From: JAZDLO01 sp043801935
GTDB lineage: Bacteria; Actinomycetota; Thermoleophilia; RBG-16-64-13
DNA length: 14,497 bases
Direction of reading: 5' to 3'
Assembly: GCA_043801935.1 (NCBI GenBank)
Contig: JAZDLO010000017.1
Location: 1-14,497, forward strand
A program made the translations under genes and the position numbers. The first letter of the stretch is position 1; each line of letters opens with the position of its first letter. Of the stretch, positions 1 through 5,859 are shown in pieces. The notes below the pieces were generated by a model. That model made no database searches and was not told where the DNA came from. It saw only the letters and a list, made by a program, of their open reading frames with translations.

Positions 1-773
1 ACGGAGAGGATGACGCCGGTCACGAAGTCAGAGGCAGCGGAGGACAGGTAGACGGCCGTTCCGATGAAGTCGTCGGGAGTAGCCGCCCGGCCCCAGGGGA
101 TACGCGACATGAAGATCTCGTACAGCTTCTTGTCGTCGAGAACTTGTTGCGTCAAGGGGGTCCAGAAGATGCAGGGCGCAATGGAGTTGACGTTGATCTT
201 ATACTTGGCCCATTCGGTCGCCAGCTGCTGTGTGAGCAGGTGGACGGAGCCCTTGGAGGTGCCGTAGGCCGCATACCCGCCGGGATGGCCGAGGAAACCG
301 CGCACCGAGCCTATTGTGATGATCTTGCCCTTGCCCTGCTTGATCATCTGCTGGCCGGCTTTTTGTGCGCAGATGAACGTGCCCTTGACGTTGACATCCA
401 TGACCTTTTGCCAGATGTCGATGGGGAAATCCTCCGCCGGATGCCGGTCGGCGATGCCGGCCACGGTGATGAGAACGTCGACCTTGCCGAATTCGGCTAC
501 AGCCTTGTCGACCATGGCCTGGACGCTCTCTTCATCTACGACGTTGACTTCGACCGGTAGGGCTTTCCTACCAGCCTCCTTTACGTCGGCAACGACCTTG
601 TCCAGAAACGAGAGAGACATGTCGGCCGTGACGATATCCGCTCCGTGGAGCGCCAGCCCCTTGGCAAGGGTGCTTCCCAAGGCGCCCCCGGCACCCGTGA
701 TGACGACCGTCTTGTCGGTTAGGTCGAAGAGGTTCTTGATCTCTGCCGGTGACATGCGAACTGGCTCAGCCAT
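1..773 (-). CDS. SDR family NAD(P)-dependent oxidoreductase (3' end cut by window edge)
   Basis: A cytosolic short-chain dehydrogenase/reductase. 257 residues are visible from the ATG at 773, and the frame is open to the window edge, so only a short C-terminus is missing. The Rossmann dinucleotide motif TGAGGALG lies at residues 26-33. An Asp at 51, after the second beta strand, suggests NAD(H) preference. Catalytic residues are N128 (DVNVKG), S156 (GSVRG), Y170 and K174 (YGTSK). The usual NNAG structural motif reads TVAG (103-106), a mild oddity. GGAGG seven bases upstream supports the start; Met7 is a weaker alternative. It resembles gluconate 5-dehydrogenase/KduD-type SDRs, but SDR substrates cannot be assigned from sequence. 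Lying downstream of the BKACE and cupin genes on the same strand, it probably oxidises a hydroxy acid to the keto acid used by BKACE (inference). Confidence 0.93.
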   Translation of the reverse strand, partial: MAEPVRMSPAEIKNLFDLTDKTVVITGAGGALGSTLAKGLALHGADIVTADMSLSFLDKVVADVKEAGRKALPVEVNVVDEESVQAMVDKAVAEFGKVDVLITVAGIADRHPAEDFPIDIWQKVMDVNVKGTFICAQKAGQQMIKQGKGKIITIGSVRGFLGHPGGYAAYGTSKGSVHLLTQQLATEWAKYKINVNSIAPCIFWTPLTQQVLDDKKLYEIFMSRIPWGRAATPDDFIGTAVYLSSAASDFVTGVILS

Positions 774-826
774 CTTGGTCCTCCAGACTAGTTCTTATGA
801 TCTCAACCGAGGCCGCGGGCCAAGCC

Positions 827-1165
827 CTAGGCCGGATAGTTGATCACCACCAGCATGCTGGCGGGGAAGTTGGTGTTGTTCTTGACCGCACGGCCCTCGT
901 TGGCGCCGATAAAGACCGAATCGTAGGGCTTGAGGACGATCTCTTCCTTCTCGGAGGTGATGGTTATCTCACCGGATACGCAGAAATATACCTTCTCGGG
1001 GGGGGAGGCGTCGAACTCGGCGCCTCCTCCGGGCAAGAAATGCGAGAAGCCTACGGAGAACTTCGAGATCCCCGTCTCATCCTTGCCCTGCAGTCTCAAG
1101 GTGGTGCAGCCGAAATGCTTCGGAGCCACATACTCGACTGCCTCGCTGACCGAAACTTTCTTCAT
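827..1165 (-). CDS. Small cupin-domain protein lacking canonical metal-binding histidines
   Basis: A 112-residue protein, essentially one beta-barrel cupin domain. The first cupin motif covers about residues 45-66 (LPGGGAEF through EKVYFCVSGE). The Glu and terminal Gly are kept, but the HxH pair is absent. The second motif, about 79-96 (LKPYDSVFIGANEGRAVKN), has the Pro and Asn but no metal-binding His. The only histidines are H17 and H42. The protein may therefore bind a ligand without a bound metal, or act as a non-catalytic or isomerase-like cupin. AGGAG eight bases before the ATG supports the start. It sits between the BKACE gene (153-base gap) and the SDR gene (53-base gap) and is likely co-transcribed with them. 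The fold is fairly certain; the function is unknown. Confidence 0.85.
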   Translation of the reverse strand: MKKVSVSEAVEYVAPKHFGCTTLRLQGKDETGISKFSVGFSHFLPGGGAEFDASPPEKVYFCVSGEITITSEKEEIVLKPYDSVFIGANEGRAVKNNTNFPASMLVVINYPA

Positions 1166-1318
1166 CTACTCGCTCCTGCATCCGGCGACCGTCGTCGCTT
1201 TTTCGGGTCGACAGCCCAGTAGCGAAACCCCGGTACGGATGTGGATCCGCCCGGCGTCCGCACTGTGAGCGGGCTGGGTGGAACGGTCGAGCGACAATGG
1301 CGCTCAGCCGCTTGACAC

Positions 1319-2143
1319 TTACTTCTTGGGCGGCAATCCCAGGATAGCCCGAGCCTCAGCCACGCTGGCGATGGGGCGCTCGAACTCCTTGGCCAAGCGC
1401 TGGACCCGCTCTATGAACTCGTAATTGTGCTTCGCCAGGACGCCCTTGGTGAGGTACACGTTGTCTTCCATGCCGACGCGTACGTGACCGCCCATGTGGA
1501 TGGCCATCGTCATGATCGGCAGAGCGGTGGGACCGCAGCCGAAAGCCGACCAGGTGGACCCTTCGGGCAGGGATTCGACCAGGTGCAACAGGTTCTTGGG
1601 AGTGCCGTCCATTCCCCCTTGCACGTGCAGGCAGCATTGGAAGTGGATGGGAGCTTTGAGAAAGCCATCCTTCATGAGACGCTTGGCGTTCCAGACCATG
1701 CCGGCGTCGAAGACCTCCACCTCGGGCTTGATGCCATTCTCGATCATGGCCGTGCCTAGTTTCTCGAGGAATTCCGGCGGGTTGAGGAAGACCCCCCGGT
1801 AGAAGTTCATGGAGCCCGCGTCGAAGGTACCCATGTCGGGTTTCAGCTCGACTTGGGGAGCGATGCGCTGCTCATCGGAGAAGCCGAGGCCACCGGAGGA
1901 GGTCATGTTGATGATGATATCGCACCTCTCGCGGACAAGGCTGACCGTCTTTTTGAACTTCTCCATGTCCATGGTGGCTTTGCCCTCGTCGGTGCGCACA
2001 TGTATGTGAGCGATGGCAGCCCCGGCCTGGTAAGCCAAGTAGACCTCTTCGGCGATCTCCTCGGGAGCAGTAGCGAGGTACGGGGTGTTCTCTTTGGTGG
2101 TCATCGCCCCGGTCGTCGCCACAGTGATGATGAGCTTCTCCAT
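1319..2143 (-). CDS. BKACE-family beta-keto acid cleavage enzyme (DUF849)
   Basis: A 274-residue TIM-barrel enzyme, full length for the 3-keto-5-aminohexanoate cleavage enzyme (Kce) family. Family members are Zn-dependent. They react a beta-keto acid with acetyl-CoA to give acetoacetate and the shortened acyl-CoA, without hydrolysis. The N-terminal strand LIITVATTGA, the metal-site HIHVR (H46, H48), the NMTSSGG loop (about 79-85) and the late Glu in GMEDN (E226) match the known Zn ligands and active-site segments. The family covers lysine fermentation (Kce), carnitine breakdown (dehydrocarnitine cleavage) and many unassigned substrates; nothing here fixes the substrate. GGAGG seven bases before the ATG supports the start. 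It leads a same-strand cluster with the cupin and SDR genes, and a repeat pair resembling an operator lies about 210-245 bases upstream. Confidence 0.93.
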   Translation of the reverse strand: MEKLIITVATTGAMTTKENTPYLATAPEEIAEEVYLAYQAGAAIAHIHVRTDEGKATMDMEKFKKTVSLVRERCDIIINMTSSGGLGFSDEQRIAPQVELKPDMGTFDAGSMNFYRGVFLNPPEFLEKLGTAMIENGIKPEVEVFDAGMVWNAKRLMKDGFLKAPIHFQCCLHVQGGMDGTPKNLLHLVESLPEGSTWSAFGCGPTALPIMTMAIHMGGHVRVGMEDNVYLTKGVLAKHNYEFIERVQRLAKEFERPIASVAEARAILGLPPKK

Positions 2144-2454
2144 ACGTCGACCTCCACGTTTCTTGATCTGACTACCCCAACTCCAGAGTGCGCGGACGCG
2201 CCTTTAGGACCCTGGCGGGCAACACAAAAATGATCCGAGATGACGAATCACGACTGCACTCGGAAGAAGCACGAGCTCAAGTGTCACTCTACACTATTCC
2301 CGGCAAAGAGAGAACGTAGGCGGCTTTCCAATCGTGGTCGCGACGGCATGTTTCCATCCTACGGAATGATGGTCCACCATACGGGATAATATCCAAAGAC
2401 CCTATACTGCTCGTAGCCCGCAGCCGCCGATCGGACCTGCCGACGACCAGCTTT
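2144..2454. other. Gene-free interval upstream of the BKACE gene
   Basis: These 311 bases hold no convincing reading frame. Open frames crossing the area are short and lack ribosome sites. The end next to the BKACE gene carries its GGAGG ribosome site. The distal end carries the candidate operator described separately. If transcription starts there, the messenger would have a leader of over 200 bases; I found no recognisable riboswitch or strong terminator in it. No clear terminator follows the DUF2284 gene, so read-through into the BKACE cluster is possible. Confidence 0.6.
2352..2387. promoter_or_regulatory. Candidate tandem operator of the BKACE-cupin-SDR cluster
   Basis: Two 16-bp direct repeats, at 2352-2367 (TTCCATCCTACGGAAT) and 2372-2387 (GTCCACCATACGGGAT), agree at 12 of 16 positions. 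They start 20 bp apart, about two helical turns. The first is a partial palindrome, TTCC-N7-GGAA. A 12-bp palindrome ATGGTCCACCAT (2369-2380) and the near-palindrome GGATAATATCC (2384-2394) overlap the second. On the minus strand a -10-like TATTAT lies at 2386-2391, so a bound protein would block it; no good -35 is visible. The layout suits a dimeric catabolic repressor such as an IclR- or GntR-type protein, but no regulator gene for it lies in the window. Confidence 0.4.
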
Positions 2455-3123
2455 CTAGTCCACAAGCACGACGCCCATGAGCGCACCCGCGGGAACGCGT
2501 TCGGCCGGTGCCGAGATGCCGACGGGATACATCTCCCACCCCAGCGCGGCAGCCATGGCGAAACAATCCATGCCAACCGCCTCCATCGACGGGCGGGCCA
2601 GGAGATCGTGCCGGCACTTCTCTTGGGCGAGGACGGTGCAGTCCACGTTGTAGCACAGCGTGCTTTTGCAGCTCCCCGCCGCGAACCCGACCGCGAGATA
2701 ATGGCCGTCGTAGAACGCAGCGCTCTCGACCGCGCTCACGATCTGAAACATGGTCCTGTAGGCAGCGAGTCTCTCCTCCATCGTGGCCCGGTCTCGTACG
2801 ATGACGGCAGGCGGAACGTCCAAGCGGACGACCACGCCCGTGCCGAAACGTTCCACCGCCCGCCTGACCTCTTCCGGCCGAGGCGCATGCGGCGGACAGT
2901 TTGCGCACGCACCATAACCGAAGCACTTGGGTACGGCGCACTTCATCGTTACCCGTTCGTCGATCACGATCTGTGCTGGCTGGATCACTCGAGCGGCGCT
3001 CGCCCCCAGTTCTATCGCCAGCCGCGCGTATCTGGCAGCGTCCTCGGCCAGCGTGCTCGCAGCCAGGATGGGATCGACCTTGGCTATTCTCTCGGGGATC
3101 GGACTAGGTTCGCGCATGTCCAC
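2455..3123 (-). CDS. DUF2284 cysteine-rich predicted metal-binding protein
   Basis: A 222-residue soluble protein of the DUF2284 family, whose function is unknown. Two cysteine clusters suggest metal or Fe-S binding. The first is C62-x4-C67-x5-C73-x2-C76, followed by the family's PPHAPRPEEVRR segment. The second is C152-x4-C157-x4-C162-x7-C170. A further Cys187 lies in GMDCFAM, after the RPSMEAVG segment. The GTG at 3123 is preferred over the ATG two codons later because GAGGATGG lies seven bases before the GTG. It is on the same strand as the BKACE cluster but separated by 311 bases, so a shared job is only possible. Its 5' end faces the divergent tRNA-Leu gene, and the two start regions share about 45 bases. 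Confidence 0.85.
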   Translation of the reverse strand: MDMREPSPIPERIAKVDPILAASTLAEDAARYARLAIELGASAARVIQPAQIVIDERVTMKCAVPKCFGYGACANCPPHAPRPEEVRRAVERFGTGVVVRLDVPPAVIVRDRATMEERLAAYRTMFQIVSAVESAAFYDGHYLAVGFAAGSCKSTLCYNVDCTVLAQEKCRHDLLARPSMEAVGMDCFAMAAALGWEMYPVGISAPAERVPAGALMGVVLVD

Positions 3124-3144
3124 AAAGATACCATCCTCATCGAC

Positions 3145-3150
3145 TATAAT
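3145..3150 (+). promoter_or_regulatory. -10 box of the tRNA-Leu promoter
   Basis: A perfect TATAAT hexamer ends 16 bases before the mature tRNA 5' end. This places transcription start some 10 bases upstream of the tRNA, as expected for a stable RNA gene. No good -35 hexamer sits at the usual 16-18 base distance. On the opposite strand TATAGT (3142-3147) could serve the DUF2284 gene, making this a compact divergent promoter; that part is weak. Confidence 0.55.
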
Positions 3151-3166
3151 GACGGCTCGGTGACGT

Positions 3167-3255
3167 GCCGAAGTGGCGGAATTGGCAGACGCGCTGGACT
3201 CAAACTCCAGTGAGGCTCACACCTCGTGCGGGTTCGACCCCCGCCTTCGGCACCA
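3167..3255 (+). tRNA. tRNA-Leu (anticodon CAA), CCA encoded
   Basis: A class II tRNA of 89 bases including CCA. The acceptor stem gccgaag (3167-3173) pairs fully with cttcggc (3245-3251), followed by discriminator A and encoded CCA (3253-3255). The anticodon stem ctgga/tccag encloses the loop ctcaaac, giving anticodon CAA, which reads the UUG leucine codon. A long variable arm follows (tgaggctcacacctcg region). The T arm gcggg-ttcgacc-cccgc is canonical. The long variable arm together with the CAA anticodon makes the Leu identity firm. Confidence 0.97.
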
Positions 3256-3286
3256 TTCGCACCATTCGCACCATTCGCACCATCCA
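3251..3286 (+). repeat. 9-bp tandem repeat continuing from the tRNA 3' end
   Basis: CACCATTCG occurs three times back to back (3251-3259, 3260-3268, 3269-3277), followed by a partial fourth copy CACCATCCA (3278-3286). The first copy contains the tRNA's last stem base, the discriminator and CCA, so the repeat duplicates the CCA-bearing end of the gene. Slippage during replication is the simplest origin. Confidence 0.9.
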
Positions 3287-3387
3287 TCCCCGTTCAAGAG
3301 GTAGCACCGGTGTGACGACGTTATAAGAGGAAGGAGAGGCTCCCGGGCGGAGCGTGCGGGCTCAAGCGAGTTGGAAGGAGACGAGGT

Positions 3388-4347
3388 ATGAGGGGTAGGA
3401 AGCGGCCGCCGCTGTTGGGAGTGGCGCTCCTGGTAGTGATCGCAGCGAGCCTCGTGGCTTTCGGATGTGGGACCGCGGCCTCTGCCGGGGTTCCCCTGCA
3501 ATACACTCGCAACGCCGGTGACTCGTGGGCGTATGAGATGACCATGGTCATGAACGGCAGCGTCGAAGGTCCGGGCGTGACAGAGGCGGGTGGGGACTCG
3601 CTCCTCAAGGACACCACCATCAAGATGCGGGTGGGCGCCACGGTCAAAGAGGTGACCGACGGCGTAGCCACCGTAGCCTTCAAGTACGAATTACTCGAGG
3701 CAGCCGCCGACGGGAAGCCGATCGACCCGGGGACCCAGACCGCGCAAGAGATCACGGTGAAGGTCGACCAGACCGGCAGGGTCGTTTCGGTGGAGGGTGC
3801 CGACCAGAGCGGCCTGGCCTCCGGCCTTATCGACTCGGGGCTGCCCTTCGATCCGACCGAGTTCACCAACCAGTTCTCAGTGCCCTTTCCCGAGGATGGC
3901 CTCGGTAAGGTGGGCGACGAATGGTCCGCCACTTCCACGTACCCTCTTCCGGGCACGGGGCAGGATATCACCGCCAGCACCAAAGCGAAGCTGATAGCGG
4001 TCACCACCGAAAACGGGCGGCAGGTGGCGACCATCGATTACAGCGTCGCGGTACCCATGGACCTTACCCTCGACCTGGGCGCAATGCTCCAGCAGATCGC
4101 CAAAGGCATGGGCGCCGGTGACGCCGGTGACGTAGCCTTCAAGATGACCATGGAGGGCGGCGTCGACTTCAGGGGAACCGCCAAAGTGGACACGGCCGAC
4201 GGCAGAGCCACCTCTACCGACGGCATCGCCACGCTCAAGATCGAGATGGCCATCACCGAGGCCCCTGAGAACATGGTGCCCCAGGATCAGCGCGGTCCGT
4301 TCACCATCGATATGACTCTCGCCATCACGATGGTGGAGGTGGACTAA
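3388..4347 (+). CDS. Exported protein of unknown function, probable lipoprotein
   Basis: A 319-residue protein with a signal peptide: basic start RGRKRPP, hydrophobic core about 9-26 (LLGVALLVVIAASLVAFG), then Cys27. The lipobox AFGC is imperfect, but the position suits a lipid-anchored protein; cleavage by signal peptidase I after ASA (31-33) is the alternative. The remainder is polar and beta-rich, with alternating strands typical of actinobacterial surface lipoproteins, and ends in paired strands (FTIDMTLAITMVEVD). No catalytic motif or internal membrane span is seen. GGAAGGAG about ten bases upstream supports the start. It stands alone: the tRNA gene lies upstream and a strong terminator downstream. 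I do not recognise the family, so the function is unknown; an extracytoplasmic binding or sensing role is only a guess. Confidence 0.85.
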   Translation: MRGRKRPPLLGVALLVVIAASLVAFGCGTAASAGVPLQYTRNAGDSWAYEMTMVMNGSVEGPGVTEAGGDSLLKDTTIKMRVGATVKEVTDGVATVAFKYELLEAAADGKPIDPGTQTAQEITVKVDQTGRVVSVEGADQSGLASGLIDSGLPFDPTEFTNQFSVPFPEDGLGKVGDEWSATSTYPLPGTGQDITASTKAKLIAVTTENGRQVATIDYSVAVPMDLTLDLGAMLQQIAKGMGAGDAGDVAFKMTMEGGVDFRGTAKVDTADGRATSTDGIATLKIEMAITEAPENMVPQDQRGPFTIDMTLAITMVEVD

Positions 4348-4381
4348 GACGTCAGAAGCGACCTGCTCGCCCGGTCCTTGC

Positions 4382-4414
4382 GGGGCCGAAGCCGGCTACG
4401 CCGGCTTCGGCCCC
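4382..4414 (+). terminator. Intrinsic terminator after the lipoprotein gene
   Basis: A perfect 15-bp GC-rich inverted repeat, GGGGCCGAAGCCGGC (4382-4396), pairs with 4400-4414 around the loop TAC. It is followed by a T-rich stretch (TTACTTTCTT). It lies 35 bases past the lipoprotein stop codon and isolates that gene from the downstream regulator. Confidence 0.9.
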
Positions 4415-4500
4415 TTACTTTCTTCCACAAGCTGGCGGGTCGAAAAGGAATTCCCGCGGGTGCCGCGAATCAAAATAGCGGAGACGAGAACGCTTCGCCT

Positions 4501-4525
4501 CAGTAGATTATATGCCGTACTACTG
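4501..4525. promoter_or_regulatory. Inverted repeat over the bldD-like promoter, possible operator
   Basis: CAGTAG (4501-4506) and CTACTG (4520-4525) form a perfect 6-bp inverted repeat with 13 bases between, 19 bp from half-site to half-site. It spans the -35 to -10 interval of the regulator gene, where an autorepressor could bind. It does not match the Streptomyces BldD box consensus well, so who binds, if anything, is open. Confidence 0.3.
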
Positions 4526-4532
4526 CTACACT
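4524..4532 (+). promoter_or_regulatory. Extended -10 promoter driving a leaderless bldD-like mRNA
   Basis: TGCTACACT is an extended -10 element (TG-n-TACACT, hexamer 4527-4532). Its end lies seven bases before the ATG at 4540, so the predicted transcription start falls on or within two bases of that A. No Shine-Dalgarno-like purine run precedes the ATG (the sequence is CTTTTTGGT). Both points suggest a leaderless messenger, a form common in actinobacteria. The -35 position (TAGATT, 17-base spacer) is weak. Confidence 0.5.
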
Positions 4533-4539
4533 TTTTGGT

Positions 4540-5040
4540 ATGGAAAAAGGACACGAAGAAAGAGAAAAACGCTACGCTGAACTGGTGGGGGAAAAGCTCC
4601 GCCGGCTGCGTCAGGACAGGTCTTTGAGCCTGCAGGAAGTGTGCGAGCGCTCGGGCGGTTCGTTCGTGGTCTCCACCCTCAGCGCCTACGAACGCGGCAA
4701 GCGCAGCCTCAGCCTGGAACGCCTCTACGAGCTGGCCTCTATCTATGGCCAGTCACCCATGTCCATCCTGGACATCGAAGACGATCCGGAGTTCCAGCGA
4801 ACCCTGACGCGCAACGGTCCTCTGCGCATACGTCTCGACAGCTTGGAGCGGTTGGCCCCTGAAGAGCGCCAGCCACTGGAAAAGTACCTCGAATTCCTGC
4901 GCCAGCTACGCAATGACCCGGCTCAGGAAATGCTGACCATCCGGAAGGATGATCTGACCTACCTGTCCGGTCTGTACGGAGTGCGACCGCAGGCTCTCAA
5001 GGACTACCTAGAGAACGAGGGTATCCTGCTCAACCAGTAG
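4540..5040 (+). CDS. BldD-like transcriptional regulator with c-di-GMP-binding signature
   Basis: A 166-residue DNA-binding protein matching Streptomyces BldD along its length (BldD is about 167 residues). An XRE-type helix-turn-helix domain spans about 13-77 (VGEKLRRLR, SLSLQEVCERS, LSAYERGKRSLSLERL). A C-terminal domain spans about 96-166. In BldD that domain binds a c-di-GMP tetramer through RxD-x8-RxxD, which bridges two protomers into a DNA-binding dimer. Here R124-N-D126, exactly eight residues, then R135-K-D-D138 keep the full signature. The flanking text also resembles BldD (LTIRKDDLTYLSGLYG). The family assignment is by recognition from memory. The role as a c-di-GMP-responsive global or developmental repressor is inferred. 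The gene is monocistronic, convergent with trpA (21 bases between stops), and probably leaderless. Confidence 0.85.
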   Translation: MEKGHEEREKRYAELVGEKLRRLRQDRSLSLQEVCERSGGSFVVSTLSAYERGKRSLSLERLYELASIYGQSPMSILDIEDDPEFQRTLTRNGPLRIRLDSLERLAPEERQPLEKYLEFLRQLRNDPAQEMLTIRKDDLTYLSGLYGVRPQALKDYLENEGILLNQ

Positions 5041-5061
5041 GTTCTTGGACCACCCCAAGTC

Positions 5062-5859
5062 CTAGATCGCCGGCGTCGCCGCCATGGCCGCGCCTACCTC
5101 GTCCAGATAGGCGCCCAGGCGAGCCAAGGCCGTATCCAGACTCCCGCTCCGGGAAACCATGTCGACCAAAGCGCTGCCGATGATGACCCCATCGGCATAA
5201 GAAGCCACAGTGGCCGCCTGTTCTGCCGTGGATACGCCGAATCCCACCGCCAAAGGGAGGTCGGTGTGCCGCCGGACCCGGGCTACGAAGTCGGGCAGAT
5301 CGGTGCGGAGCGAAGCCCTTGTCCCCGTCACGCCGGTGGTGGAGACGCAGTAGATGAAGCCGGAGGCCGCGGCGGCGATCCGGGCCAGCCGCGCGTCGGT
5401 GCTGGTAGGAGCGGCGAGCAAGATCACGTCGACTGCCCTCGCCCTGGCGGTCATCTGCAGCTCGGTCGCTTCTTCCACCGGCAGGTCGGGCACGACCACA
5501 CCCAGGATCCCCCGGTCTCGGCACCGGTCGAAGAAGCGCTCGGGGCCGAAAGCAAGGATGGTGTTGAGGTACGTTAGCAGCACTACCCGGGCGCCTTCAC
5601 CGGCGACCTGGCCGACCAGATCCAAGACGTGGGCCGGCCGTACCCCCTGCCGAAGCGCCACCTGGGAAGCAGCTTGGATCACGGGCCCATCGGCCAGCGG
5701 GTCGGAGAACGGTATCCCCACTTCGATGATACCGGCACCGCTCCCGGCATAGGTGCGCAAGATCTCGAGACAAGAATCCGGATCGGGATAGCCTCCCACG
5801 GCATAGGGCATGAGGAGCGGGCGTCCGGCTTCCCGGAAGAGGCTGGTCAGCACGCTCAC
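5062..5859 (-). CDS. trpA: Tryptophan synthase alpha subunit
   Basis: A 265-residue TIM barrel of usual length. It cleaves indole-3-glycerol phosphate to indole and glyceraldehyde-3-phosphate, channelling indole to TrpB in the alpha2-beta2 complex. The signature EVGIPFSDPLADGP carries both catalytic acids, E46 and D57 (E49 and D60 in the Salmonella enzyme). Other family segments are VVVPDLPVEE, IYCVSTTGVTG (mobile loop) and AVGFGVST near the phosphate site. The GTG start at 5859 overlaps the trpB stop in a GTGA, implying translational coupling. It is the last gene of the operon; no convincing terminator separates it from the convergent regulator gene. Confidence 0.97.
   Translation of the reverse strand: MSVLTSLFREAGRPLLMPYAVGGYPDPDSCLEILRTYAGSGAGIIEVGIPFSDPLADGPVIQAASQVALRQGVRPAHVLDLVGQVAGEGARVVLLTYLNTILAFGPERFFDRCRDRGILGVVVPDLPVEEATELQMTARARAVDVILLAAPTSTDARLARIAAAASGFIYCVSTTGVTGTRASLRTDLPDFVARVRRHTDLPLAVGFGVSTAEQAATVASYADGVIIGSALVDMVSRSGSLDTALARLGAYLDEVGAAMAATPAI

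Noticed and set aside
144..560. Plus-strand open frame opposite the SDR gene
   Set aside because: The minus-strand SDR has all family motifs, so this frame is a shadow.
1166..1318. Possible terminator between the BKACE and cupin genes
   Set aside because: Only small stems such as GAGCG/CGCTC are present and there is no T-run after them, so co-transcription seems more likely; the 153-base gap holds nothing else I can support.
2608..3213. Plus-strand open frame of about 200 codons opposite the DUF2284 gene
   Set aside because: It runs into the tRNA gene and is antisense to a protein with two conserved cysteine clusters; no recognisable product.
3251..3286. Possible CRISPR-like array
   Set aside because: The units are 9 bp, directly abutting and without spacers, so this is a simple tandem repeat at the tRNA end.
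3321..4034. Long open frame (237 codons) on the minus strand opposite the lipoprotein gene
   Set aside because: It is antisense to a gene with signal peptide, ribosome site and terminator; it has no ribosome site of its own and its composition (Ser/Pro/Thr-rich) is typical of a mirror frame in GC-rich DNA.
4516..4532. BldD-box match for autoregulation of the bldD-like gene
   Set aside because: Compared with the Streptomyces half-site pattern, four of the defined positions fail; only the separate CAGTAG/CTACTG repeat is reported, at low confidence.
5044..5059. Short hairpin CTTGG-N6-CCAAG between the convergent stops as a terminator
   Set aside because: Only five base pairs and no T-run on either strand; too weak to call.
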